NCBI GenBank assembly: GCA_002506535.1
Contig: DAXT01000011.1
Span: 1 to 64,000 of the forward strand
Reading direction: 5' to 3'
Length of the DNA stretch: 64,000 nucleotides
From: Methanothrix harundinacea
Lineage (GTDB): Archaea; Halobacteriota; Methanosarcinia; Methanotrichales; Methanotrichaceae
The translations under genes and the position numbers were made by a program. Positions 56,138 to 64,000 of this stretch are shown here, piece by piece. Within the stretch, counting starts at the first letter, position 1. Every line of letters starts with the position of its first letter. The notes below the pieces were generated by a model. The model saw only the letters and a program-made list of their open reading frames with translations. It ran no database searches and had not been told where the DNA came from.

Positions 56138-56320
56138 ATGCAATTGGTCACCATCAGGCTTACTGAAGAAGAGTACGATAAGCTGGAACATTACTCGCGG
56201 AGGACGGGCAGGTTGGGCATCATACGTAGCGCAAGCCCATACGCTGGTTGCCAACATATCATGCGGGAGGTGCTGAGGATATATGAAGACCAGGCGGGTC
56301 GTAATTCGTCTCAGCGATGA
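56138..56320 (+). CDS. RHH-like regulator 1
   Basis: A 60-residue protein: MQLVTIRLTEEEYDKLEHYSRR, then HIMREVLRIYEDQAG. The strand-helix-helix order fits a CopG/RHH DNA-binding protein. It overlaps a second RHH-like gene by 38 bases. The pair stands in front of the helicase-methylase operon and may regulate it; this is inferred from position. Confidence 0.65.
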   Translation: MQLVTIRLTEEEYDKLEHYSRRTGRLGIIRSASPYAGCQHIMREVLRIYEDQAGRNSSQR

Positions 56321-56444
56321 TGAGATGGAGAGTCTTATCGAGTACGGCCAGTTATTGGTCAGCTACGGCTATATCAAGAAGAACACTACGTATGCCGCTG
56401 CGAATTGTCTGGTCCGCCTTGTTTTGGATCGGTATGATTCTTGA
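56283..56444 (+). CDS. RHH-like regulator 2
   Basis: A 53-residue protein: KTRRVVIRLSDDEMESLIEYGQL, then YAAANCLVRLVLDRYDS. It is a distant paralogue of the preceding protein (IRLSDDE versus IRLTEEE; matching second helix). The overlap of the two frames argues for coupled translation and a heterodimer or tandem duplication. Confidence 0.65.
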   Translation: MKTRRVVIRLSDDEMESLIEYGQLLVSYGYIKKNTTYAAANCLVRLVLDRYDS

Positions 56445-56697
56445 AGTCGCGACTTTTCAGTGGGTCCAGTCTGGGATCGACTTAAAGACCGCCCAAGATA
56501 GCTACTCCGCTTGGAGAGCTGGCGTCCATGATAAATCCCATCCTCGTGACAGCTCGCGCTTGCTGGTGGGGAGAAAACGACCAATCGGGCCGATCATCCT
56601 GCCCTGATCGGCGAGACGACGAACCCGCCTCATAAATGTACCAATAGACTTATGATAGTTTGGCCCTCACGTTCGATAACGAGGGAGGGATGACTCA

Positions 56698-59600
56698 CTG
56701 AAGAATAACAGCCCAACGCTCAGGCCGAACACCATCGTCGAGGGACCGATATTCCCTGAGTCGATCGAGATAACGAAAACGGTAGAGATGGGCGAGTTCG
56801 TCAAGGTCAGCGGCAAGGGGTTAAGAACCAACCAATTTTACGATCGAGTCCTATCAAAGGAACAGCTGAGCACCCTCAAGAACGTCACCTCAGATGGGGA
56901 GCCGTTTGATGGCGATGCTTCCAAATTTCGTCTAGGTGTAGAGGCGAGGAGGTTGAAATGGGCTCACGAATACGATCCTTACTTCTCCCTCTCGATCGCC
57001 AGGGTCGATCCCCTACCACACCAACTGGAAGCCGTCTACGACTACTTCCTCAAGCTGCCAAGAATCCGGTTCCTTTTGGCTGACGACCCTGGTGCCGGTA
57101 AGACGATAATGGCGGGGCTCCTCATAAAGGAGTTGAAGATCAGGGACATGATCAAACGCACCCTCATAATCACGCCAGCTAACCTCACATTCCAGTGGCA
57201 GAGGGAGATGCAAGACAAGTTCCACGAGCGGTTCGACGTCGTCAGGGGCGAGATACTCAGGGCCAACTACGGCTCGAACCCCTGGCAGGATAAGGATCAG
57301 GCCATAACGTCTCTGCCTTGGGTATCCCGGATTGAGGACGCTAAAGAGAGCCTTCTTCGCAGCCACTGGGACCTGATCATCGTCGACGAGGCTCACAAGA
57401 TGAGCGCCTACAGCGCGGATCACAAAACCCTGGCGTATCAGCTCGGCGAGTCCCTCTCCGATATGACCGACCATTACCTGCTGATGACCGCTACGCCCCA
57501 CAAGGGCGACCCTGAAAACTTCAGCTTATTCCTCAGGCTTCTTGATAGAGATGTCTACGCCGACGTGAAGAGCCTGGAAGAGGCGATGGAGCAACACGAG
57601 GCACCGTTCTACCTGAGAAGGGTCAAGGAGGCGATGGTCACATTTCCTGATCCCGATACCGGGACGGTGATGAGCCTCTTCACGAGACGTCTCGTCCAGA
57701 CGATCGAGTTCAAGATCGACGACGAGGAGTGGGACCTTTACGATGCCCTCACCCGTTACGTCGAGGACCAGTCGATCAAAGCTTCCGAGGACGAGAACCA
57801 GGTTCGAGGTCGAGCCCTCGGTTTCACCATGGCGATGCTCCAGAGGAGGTTCGCCTCAAGCACCTACGCCCTCAGGCGGAGCCTGGAACGGATGAAGGAG
57901 AAGCGAGAGAAGATCCTGGCCGATCCTGAAGGGTACCGCCAGCAGCAGATTCTCAGGAAGATCCCTGAAGAGTTCGACGACCTTCCTGAAGACGAGCAGC
58001 AGTCCATCTTAGACCAGCTGGAAGATGTGGTGGCCTCTATCGATCCGGATTCGCTTCGTGAAGAGATTATACAGCTCGGTAAGCTGATCGATCAGGCTCG
58101 TCATCTGGAGGAGCATGAAGTGGAATCGAAGCTCCTCAAGCTCCGGGAGGTGATGAAGGAGCACGGGATCTTCGACGACCCCAAGATGAAGCTCCTACTC
58201 TTCACCGAGCATAAGGACACCCTCGACTACCTGGCGGGGGACGGAAAAGATGGCAGGCCCCTGGGAAAGTTGGTCGAGTGGGGGCTGTCGGTAACCCAGA
58301 TTCACGGCGGTATGAAAGTGGGCGACCGGGACTCTCCCGGAACGAGGATCTACGCCGAACGTCAGTTCAAGGAGGAGTGCCAGGTGATGGCGGCAACGGA
58401 GGCCGCTGGCGAGGGGATCAACCTCCAGTTCTGCTGGTTCATGATAAATTACGACATCCCCTGGAACCCCATGAGGCTTGAGCAGAGGATGGGCCGGATA
58501 CATCGGTACGGCCAGGAGAAGGACTGCCTGATATTCAACTTCGTATCGACCAACACCCGGGAAGGTCGAGTCCTCCAGATGCTCTTCGACCGGATCAAGA
58601 ACATCGAGAGGGACCTCGACCCTAAAAACACCGGCAAGGTCTTCAACGTCTTGGGCGACATCATGCCTTCTAACCAGCTGGAACGGATGCTCCGGGAGAT
58701 GTACGCGAAGAGCCTCACCGAAGAGGCGATCAAGAACAGGATCATCAAGGACGTCGATATAGAGAGGTTCCGCAGGATCACCGACTCGACCCTGGAGGGG
58801 TTGGCCAAGAGGGAGCTTAACCTCTCGGCGATCGTCGGAAAATCTGAGGAGGCTAAGGAAAAGAGGCTAGTTCCTGAAGTGATCGAGGACTTCTTCGTCG
58901 AGGCGTCCCATCTTGCAGGCCTCCAGCTCAAAGGCGCGAAAGGTAGCCTCCACATCTACAGCCCAGGGAAGATCCCAAAGACGGTCCTCTCCATCGGGGA
59001 GGGTCTGGAGGCGAGGTTCGGTCAGCTGGGAAGGGAGTACAAGCAGATAGTCTTCGACAAGACCCTTCTATCCGCCAACCCTACGGCCGAGTGGGTGACT
59101 CCGGGCCATCCCCTCTTTGAGGCTGTAAGGGAACACGCTTCTATACATACCGAGGCCGACCTGAGGAGGGGGGCTGTCTTTTTCGACCTATACCGCGAAG
59201 ACCCGACAAGGCTCGACTTATTCAGCGCAGCGGTCGCCGATGGCCGGGGCAACGCCCTCCACCGGAGGCTCTTCGCCGTCGAAACGAATATGGATGGGTC
59301 CATGTCGATCCGCCAGCCCACCATATTCCTGGACCTGATACCTTCGGGGTCGGCTGTCGGAGTTCCTGACGGTGGCGATCTGCCTGATAGGGAGGCTGTG
59401 GAAGGATATCTCTTCGAGAAGGCGTTGCAGCCCTTTCTAGTCGAGGTGGTGTCCCAGAGGGAACGGGAGCTTCAAACGATCGAACGGCACATGGAGATCA
59501 GCTTGAACGAGCTGATCAACCGGCAGAACCTCCGGCTCGCGGAGCTGTTGGAGAGACAGCAGGCCGGAGATTCATCGCCTCTCATAGCCGCGAACATCAA

Positions 59601-60156
59601 GACGACCGAGGAGAGGCTCGACGAGCTGAACTTGCGGCTTGAGAGGCGGAGGAGGGAACTAGGGCAGGAGCGGCAGCTGACCGTATCGGACATCCACCAC
59701 CATGGGAGGGCCTGGGTCCTCCCCCATCCTGATCGGAGGTCTCCCGGGATCGGGGTGGTGGTCCAAGACAAGGAGGTCGAAGAGATCGCCGTCCGGGCCG
59801 TGACAGCCTACGAGGAGGCGCGGGGGTGGCAGGTCGAGAGCGTCGAGGCCGACAACCGCGGTTTTGATCTCATATCCAGGAGGCTTCACCCGGAAGATCC
59901 AAAGACCGCCATCGAAGTTAGATTCATCGAGGTGAAGGGCAGGTCAGGGGTCGGAGAGATCGCCCTCACGACGAACGAGTACAAGACGGCGGAGAGGTTG
60001 AAGAAGGACTTTTGGCTCTACGTCGTCTACAACTGCTCAACGGTGCCCGAGGTTCACGCCATCCAGAACCCGGCGCGCCTCGGCTGGGAGCCCCTGGTGA
60101 AGATCGAGCATTATCACGTCGGATCGGACAAGATTCTGGGGTCTAGCCGTGATTGA
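56698..60156 (+). CDS. SNF2-type helicase with DUF3883-like C-terminus
   Basis: A DNA translocase of about 1152 residues. The SNF2 motor has motif I DDPGAGKT (near 129), DEAH (near 230), TATPHKGDPENF, IV LLLFTEHKDTLDYL, and VI RLEQRMGRIHRYGQ. The C-terminus (EVRFIEVKGRSGVGEIALTTNEYKTAERL) has the DUF3883 nuclease-like D/E-x-K pattern, with E in FIEVKG. Conserved residues (SPTLRPNTIVEGPIFPESIEI) lie upstream of ATG 56788, so the start is placed at CTG 56698, nine bases after GGGAGG and seven codons behind a stop. Such helicases occur in DISARM-like and related antiviral loci. Confidence 0.88.
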   Translation: MKNNSPTLRPNTIVEGPIFPESIEITKTVEMGEFVKVSGKGLRTNQFYDRVLSKEQLSTLKNVTSDGEPFDGDASKFRLGVEARRLKWAHEYDPYFSLSIARVDPLPHQLEAVYDYFLKLPRIRFLLADDPGAGKTIMAGLLIKELKIRDMIKRTLIITPANLTFQWQREMQDKFHERFDVVRGEILRANYGSNPWQDKDQAITSLPWVSRIEDAKESLLRSHWDLIIVDEAHKMSAYSADHKTLAYQLGESLSDMTDHYLLMTATPHKGDPENFSLFLRLLDRDVYADVKSLEEAMEQHEAPFYLRRVKEAMVTFPDPDTGTVMSLFTRRLVQTIEFKIDDEEWDLYDALTRYVEDQSIKASEDENQVRGRALGFTMAMLQRRFASSTYALRRSLERMKEKREKILADPEGYRQQQILRKIPEEFDDLPEDEQQSILDQLEDVVASIDPDSLREEIIQLGKLIDQARHLEEHEVESKLLKLREVMKEHGIFDDPKMKLLLFTEHKDTLDYLAGDGKDGRPLGKLVEWGLSVTQIHGGMKVGDRDSPGTRIYAERQFKEECQVMAATEAAGEGINLQFCWFMINYDIPWNPMRLEQRMGRIHRYGQEKDCLIFNFVSTNTREGRVLQMLFDRIKNIERDLDPKNTGKVFNVLGDIMPSNQLERMLREMYAKSLTEEAIKNRIIKDVDIERFRRITDSTLEGLAKRELNLSAIVGKSEEAKEKRLVPEVIEDFFVEASHLAGLQLKGAKGSLHIYSPGKIPKTVLSIGEGLEARFGQLGREYKQIVFDKTLLSANPTAEWVTPGHPLFEAVREHASIHTEADLRRGAVFFDLYREDPTRLDLFSAAVADGRGNALHRRLFAVETNMDGSMSIRQPTIFLDLIPSGSAVGVPDGGDLPDREAVEGYLFEKALQPFLVEVVSQRERELQTIERHMEISLNELINRQNLRLAELLERQQAGDSSPLIAANIKTTEERLDELNLRLERRRRELGQERQLTVSDIHHHGRAWVLPHPDRRSPGIGVVVQDKEVEEIAVRAVTAYEEARGWQVESVEADNRGFDLISRRLHPEDPKTAIEVRFIEVKGRSGVGEIALTTNEYKTAERLKKDFWLYVVYNCSTVPEVHAIQNPARLGWEPLVKIEHYHVGSDKILGSSRD

Positions 60157-60244
60157 TAGGCTATTAGAGAGGTTGAGGGAGTCAGGTAAGGTGAGAGCAG
60201 AAGGAACTGCGCCGAGGGGGACGTATCATGTCATGGAAAGATGA
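60149..60244 (+). CDS. Possible 31-residue linker peptide
   Basis: GTG 60149 overlaps the helicase stop by eight bases and opens 31 codons (IDRLLERLRESGKVRAEG). It is helical and basic. It is too short to be trusted and could be a trace of a lost C-terminal gene. Confidence 0.2.
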   Translation: MIDRLLERLRESGKVRAEGTAPRGTYHVMER

Positions 60245-60392
60245 ACGCTCAGATGGGCTTGATGCTCGTTCCTCGCCGCCCGGCTCAAACTTTGCGTCAT
60301 GGCTCAAACCGTTTGCGTCACGACTCAAAAATGGCGCGATCGTGACCAGCGCAATGGCGATGCCGTTTGATCCTGTGAGTGATACATCATGA
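60228..60392 (+). CDS. Possible 54-residue protein coupled to the methylase
   Basis: ATG 60228 opens 54 codons and its TGA overlaps the methylase ATG as ATGA, a typical coupling sign in this genome. The sequence contains the repeated unit NFASWLKPFASRLKNG, encoded by direct DNA repeats (TTTGCGTCA twice, CTCAAA twice). There is no known domain, so confidence is low. Confidence 0.25.
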   Translation: MSWKDERSDGLDARSSPPGSNFASWLKPFASRLKNGAIVTSAMAMPFDPVSDTS

Positions 60393-63300
60393 CCCATTAT
60401 CCCAAAAGGCTGATCGAGGTAGACCTTCCGATAAAAGAGATCAGCAGGCACGCCCGGCGCGAGAAATCCATCCGGCACGGCCACATATCGACCTTGCACA
60501 TATGGTGGGCCCGTCGACCCCTGGCAGCCTGCAGGGCCGTCGTCTGCGCCTCCCTCTGGCCGGACCCGGCACCGAGCCCGGACGATCCTCCCTGCCCCCA
60601 GAAGTTCGTCGACGACGCGAAGCGGATCATGGGGGAGTTCTGGGATCCGATGAAGACGGGAGGAAGAGACCTCTACGATCCTCTGGAGCTCCGGCGATCT
60701 CTCCTCGACTTCATCGCCGATTTCGCCAACTGGGACCGCTCGACCGACGAGCGGTACCTGAAAGCCGCCAGGGCCCTCACCCAGTCGGCCCACGAAGCCC
60801 TTGGCGGCATCCCCGGCACCCGGCCCCTGGTGGTGGACCCCTTCGCAGGAGGTGGCGCCATCCCCCTGGAGGCGCTGCGGGTCGGGGCCGACGCCTTCGC
60901 CTCCGACCTCAACCCCGTCGCCGTCTTGCTCAACAAGGTCGTATTGGAGTACATCCCTCGGTACGGCCAGACCCTGGCGAACGAGGTGAGGCGGTGGGGA
61001 GCCTGGATCAAGGTTGAGGCTGAGAAGGAATTGGCCGAGTTCTACCCGAAGGACCCCGACGGCGCCGTGCCGATCGCATACCTCTGGGCGAGGACGATAA
61101 CCTGCGAGGGGCCGGGCTGCGGCGCCGAGGTTCCCCTGATGAGGTCGCTCTGGCTCGCCAAGAAGACGAACCGCTCCGTAGCTTTGCGGATCGTTCCAAA
61201 GAAGGACGAGCGGCGGGTGGAGTTCGAGATCCTGGAGGATGTCAAGGCGAAAGACGTCGGCGAGGGGACGGTCCGGAGGGGCTCGGCGACCTGCCCGGTC
61301 TGCGGCTACACGACGCCGGTCGCCTCGGTCCGTAAGCAGCTGAAGGCCCGCCGGGGCGGAGCCGCTGACGCCCGGCTCTTCGCCGTCGTGACGACGAGGC
61401 CCGGAAGGCAGGGGAGATACTATCGGCTTCCGACGGCTCGGGATCTGGAGGCGGTTCATAAGGCGGCGTCGGAGCTGGAGCGGAGGAAGGCGGTTCACTC
61501 GGGGCCGCTCTCCCTGGTGCCGGATGAACCGACTCCAATGGGAGGCGGAAGCGGAGCGGGCCGGGCCTTCTCCCAACGAAATTATGGCATGGATCTCTTT
61601 GAGGACCTCTTCACGCCTCGGCAGGCTCTGGCGCTGACGACTCTGGCGCGGCTCGTCCGAGAGGCAGGGGAGAAGGCTGCTGAAGAGCAGGAGAACGGGC
61701 TGGCGGCGGCGGTGCATACGTGTCTTGCGCTGGCGATAGACAAACAAGGAGATTATAATTCGTCCCTATGCACGTGGAACACACGAGGAGAGTATATCGG
61801 CCACACATTTGGTCGTCATGCTCTGCCAATCGTGTGGGATTTTATCGAATTGCAACCATTTGCTGATGGGTCTGGGAATCTTGAAGGTGCCTTGGATTGG
61901 ATTTATAGAGTCATTGGACAAGCCTTCATGTTGGATGTTGGACAGCTTTCTCATGTTGAGATTGTCTCCGCCATCACCCATTCTCTCCCCGACGAATTTG
62001 CTCAATGTTTCTTCACCGATCCGCCTTACTACGACGCTGTACCCTACGCTGATCTCTCAGACTTCTTTTATGTCTGGCTGAAACGCACCTTGCCCTCGTC
62101 AATTTCAGCTCAGTTCACAGACCCCCTGGCACCCAAAGATGACGAGATCATTGTGGACGAGGTGAAGGGAAAGGACAAGGCTTACTTCGAGTCCACCATG
62201 ACCCAGGCCCTGGCCGAGGGACGTCGAGTTTTGGCGCCCGAGGGGATCGGCGTTGTCGTCTTCGCCAACAAGTCCACTGCGGGCTGGGAGGCGCTGCTCC
62301 AGGCTTTGCTCGACGCCGGATGGATAATCACCGCCTCCTGGCCAATCGATACCGAGATGGGGACCCGGCTTCGGGCCATGAACTCCGCCGCCCTCGCCTC
62401 CTCGGTCCACCTGGTCTGCCGGCCTCGTGAAAATCCGGACGGCACCCTGAAGGAATATGTCGGAGACTGGCGGGACGTTCTCGCAGAGCTTCCCGAGCGC
62501 ATCCACGATTGGCTCCCCCGGCTGGCGGATGAGAAGGTGGTCGGCGCCGACGCCATCTTCTCCTGCCTCGGGCCAGCCCTGGAGATCTACTCCCGGTACT
62601 CAAGGGTCGAGAAGGCGAGCGGCGAAGTCGTCCTCCTCGGAGAGTACCTGGTGGAGGTCTGGGCTGCCGTATCGAGGGAGGCCCTCAACATGCTCTTTGA
62701 GGGAGCCGACGCCACGGGCTTCGAGGAGGATGCGAGGCTCACGGCGATGTGGCTATGGACCCTCTCTGCCGGGGCCAACGGAAACGGCAACGGCGGCAAA
62801 GGCTCCGGGGACCCGTTGGGTGAGGATGGAGAGGTGAGCGAAGAGGGAGAGGAGGCAGAGGAGGAGCCCTCATCCCGGAGGAAGGGAGGATCGAAGGGCT
62901 TCTTCCTGGAGTACGACGCTGCCCGGAAGATCGCCCAGGGGCTCGGAGCCCACCTGGATAAGATGCCGAGCGTCGTCGAGGTGAAGGGAAGCCAGGCCCG
63001 GCTCCTCCCCGTCGGCGAGAGGGCGCGCTACCTCTTCGAGAAGGCGCCGGTCCAAGTCGGCGGTAAAGGAAGGAAGGCGAAGAAGAAGGACCCTCAGACC
63101 CAGCTTCCGGGAACCGGCGTCGAACCGGAGCTAAAAGGAGAGGGCTCTGGTGCCGAGGCTAACGGATCTGGGGTGGGAGAGAGCTCGCCATCGCCGGGAA
63201 GAACGGCCCTCGACCGGCTCCACCAGGCGATGCTACTATTTGCGGACGGTAGAAGCGACGCCCTGAAGCGGTTCGTCATCGAGGAGGTCGGGGGCGACCA

Positions 63301-63409
63301 GAACCTCTGGAAGCTGGCGAGGTCGCTTTCTGCCCTCTACCCTCCCGGAAGCGACGAGAAGCGGTGGATCGACGGCGTCCTGGCGAGAAGGAAGGGCCTG
63401 AACCTATGA
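60389..63409 (+). CDS. DUF1156/COG1743 adenine-specific DNA methylase
   Basis: A 1006-residue methyltransferase. It starts with the DUF1156 signature (KRLIEVDLPIKEISRHARREKS, HIWWARRPLAACRAV), has SAM motif DPFAGGG near residue 150 and the catalytic DPPY near 544, as in N6-adenine (beta-type) enzymes. Zinc-ribbon cysteines appear as CEGPGCG near 234 and CPVCG near 302. The C-terminus has an acidic linker and an unrecognised domain. DNA of about 61740-62120 is markedly AT-rich, a mosaic patch over the catalytic region. It probably marks host DNA in a defence system with the helicase upstream. Confidence 0.93.
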   Translation: MTHYPKRLIEVDLPIKEISRHARREKSIRHGHISTLHIWWARRPLAACRAVVCASLWPDPAPSPDDPPCPQKFVDDAKRIMGEFWDPMKTGGRDLYDPLELRRSLLDFIADFANWDRSTDERYLKAARALTQSAHEALGGIPGTRPLVVDPFAGGGAIPLEALRVGADAFASDLNPVAVLLNKVVLEYIPRYGQTLANEVRRWGAWIKVEAEKELAEFYPKDPDGAVPIAYLWARTITCEGPGCGAEVPLMRSLWLAKKTNRSVALRIVPKKDERRVEFEILEDVKAKDVGEGTVRRGSATCPVCGYTTPVASVRKQLKARRGGAADARLFAVVTTRPGRQGRYYRLPTARDLEAVHKAASELERRKAVHSGPLSLVPDEPTPMGGGSGAGRAFSQRNYGMDLFEDLFTPRQALALTTLARLVREAGEKAAEEQENGLAAAVHTCLALAIDKQGDYNSSLCTWNTRGEYIGHTFGRHALPIVWDFIELQPFADGSGNLEGALDWIYRVIGQAFMLDVGQLSHVEIVSAITHSLPDEFAQCFFTDPPYYDAVPYADLSDFFYVWLKRTLPSSISAQFTDPLAPKDDEIIVDEVKGKDKAYFESTMTQALAEGRRVLAPEGIGVVVFANKSTAGWEALLQALLDAGWIITASWPIDTEMGTRLRAMNSAALASSVHLVCRPRENPDGTLKEYVGDWRDVLAELPERIHDWLPRLADEKVVGADAIFSCLGPALEIYSRYSRVEKASGEVVLLGEYLVEVWAAVSREALNMLFEGADATGFEEDARLTAMWLWTLSAGANGNGNGGKGSGDPLGEDGEVSEEGEEAEEEPSSRRKGGSKGFFLEYDAARKIAQGLGAHLDKMPSVVEVKGSQARLLPVGERARYLFEKAPVQVGGKGRKAKKKDPQTQLPGTGVEPELKGEGSGAEANGSGVGESSPSPGRTALDRLHQAMLLFADGRSDALKRFVIEEVGGDQNLWKLARSLSALYPPGSDEKRWIDGVLARRKGLNL

Positions 63410-63978
63410 CCCTCTCCGATGACTGGAGGGCCGCCTTCCTTGAAAGCGTCAGGCGGTACGAGAAAGCCTCCCTCCTTCGAGAAGCCTCCGTCGAGGAGAG
63501 GCTCGCCGACTGGACGAGGTACCTGACCGACGTCGTCGTCGAGACCTGCGCCTCCTTCGGCTGGACGGCCTCGGCGAAGGGGCATAAGCACCAGATCCTG
63601 CCGGTCTCGCGATCCGAGTACCTCACCCTGGACGTCGTCGCCTTTCCCGGCGGCGAAGGGTGGCGGTTCCCGCCGGCGGTCATGGAGCTTGAAAACAGCA
63701 AGAAGAACGACAAGATCGCCTACTCCCTCTGGAAGGTCCTCTGCACCCGTGCCGATCTGAGGATCGTCTTCTGCTACAGGCGCCGCTCGGGCCAGGGCCC
63801 TAAGCTGATCGAAGACCTCCTGGAGGTGGTCGCGGGACTCGGGCTTGAGGGCAGGATGAACCTCGACGGTGAGACGCTGATCGCCATGGGCAGCAGGGAC
63901 GACTCCGACCAGTTCCCCTACGGCTTCTTCAAGTGGTGGCGGCTCGACGGAAACACCGGACGGTTTAACGTGATGTGA
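63406..63978 (+). CDS. Possible PD-(D/E)xK nuclease-like protein of the methylase operon
   Basis: A 190-residue protein whose ATG overlaps the methylase stop (ATGA). YLTLDVVAF, then AVMELENSKKNDKIAYSLWK and LRIVFCYR give the order D, E-x-E/N-S-K, typical of the restriction-endonuclease fold, so it may be a nuclease or an inactive relative. The family is not recognised. The window ends 22 bases later and the operon may continue, possibly with a DUF499-type ATPase as in related loci. Confidence 0.72.
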   Translation: MTLSDDWRAAFLESVRRYEKASLLREASVEERLADWTRYLTDVVVETCASFGWTASAKGHKHQILPVSRSEYLTLDVVAFPGGEGWRFPPAVMELENSKKNDKIAYSLWKVLCTRADLRIVFCYRRRSGQGPKLIEDLLEVVAGLGLEGRMNLDGETLIAMGSRDDSDQFPYGFFKWWRLDGNTGRFNVM

Positions 63979-64000
63979 TTTTGACCGATCGATGAGATGG

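Noticed and set aside
56317..56607. A 96-residue frame after the RHH pair
   Set aside because: It starts within RHH 2, lacks a ribosome site and has no recognisable motif.
60182..61747. A 521-residue minus-strand frame
   Set aside because: It is antisense to the methylase, rich in Arg and Pro, and has no motif.

Overview
The window looks like chromosome of a GC-rich methanogenic archaeon, most likely of the Methanothrix (Methanosaeta)/Methanocrinis group. Archaeal hallmarks seen directly are a Trm5-type tRNA m1G37 methyltransferase, a two-ring Cdc48 ATPase, an ADH synthase (AroA') of the archaeal aromatic pathway, a DadD-type deaminase, a PyrD/PyrK pair, a tRNA-Ser(UGA) interrupted by a canonical bulge-helix-bulge intron, TATA-like boxes ahead of the tRNAs and several GTG/TTG starts. 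The genus is an inference; archaeon and methanogen are much safer. No rRNA and no CRISPR array are visible.

Bases 1-3210 hold one AT-rich accessory gene, a multidomain WD40 / Ras-like GTPase / zinc ribbon / metallophosphoesterase protein whose 5' end looks broken. From 3.2 to 37.7 kb the DNA is mostly ordinary GC-rich core genome: HD hydrolase and Tex, a BaiN-type flavoprotein, a VOC protein, cupin, cytosine-deaminase-like enzyme, ilvE, ribH, an aminotransferase, a vapBC pair, a four-gene operon ending in trm5 with chelatase-like I and D subunits, cdc48, a cyclophilin lipoprotein, pyrD-pyrK-FAH, several surface proteins, a DEAD-box helicase, the intron-containing tRNA-Ser, dadD, aroA' and a rhodanese-like protein. 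An AT-rich membrane TPR protein and a decayed small gene (16.4-16.8 kb) interrupt this stretch.

Bases 38.0-40.8 kb carry an ectoine operon (HTH regulator-ectA-ectB-ectC) behind a perfect 14-bp palindrome, a compatible-solute pathway better known from bacteria. After a phosphatase-family operon, a radical SAM gene and tRNA-Leu(CAG), the rest of the window is accessory. Bases 44.7-54.4 kb look like a decayed integrated plasmid or virus: a coupled accessory protein and tyrosine recombinase, a cargo gene bracketed by two copies of the recombinase 3' end, a HEAT-repeat protein with an unknown N-terminal region, an RHH regulator, a prim-pol/ATPase replication protein and small phage-like genes, one of them frameshifted. 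Two diverged copies of a promoter plus GC-rich leader lie at 47.1 and 54.2 kb, each upstream of an intact or truncated gene for a secreted HEAT protein.

From 56.1 kb to the right edge lies a probable defence island: two tandem RHH-like proteins, an SNF2-type helicase with a DUF3883-like C-terminus, a DUF1156/COG1743 adenine methylase with zinc-ribbon cysteines, and a translationally coupled protein with PD-(D/E)xK-like features. The operon may continue past base 64000. A fragment of a second methylase gene lies at 55.5 kb and an AT-rich patch covers the methylase catalytic motif, both pointing to recent recombination. This gene set is the best candidate in the window for an incompletely described system.
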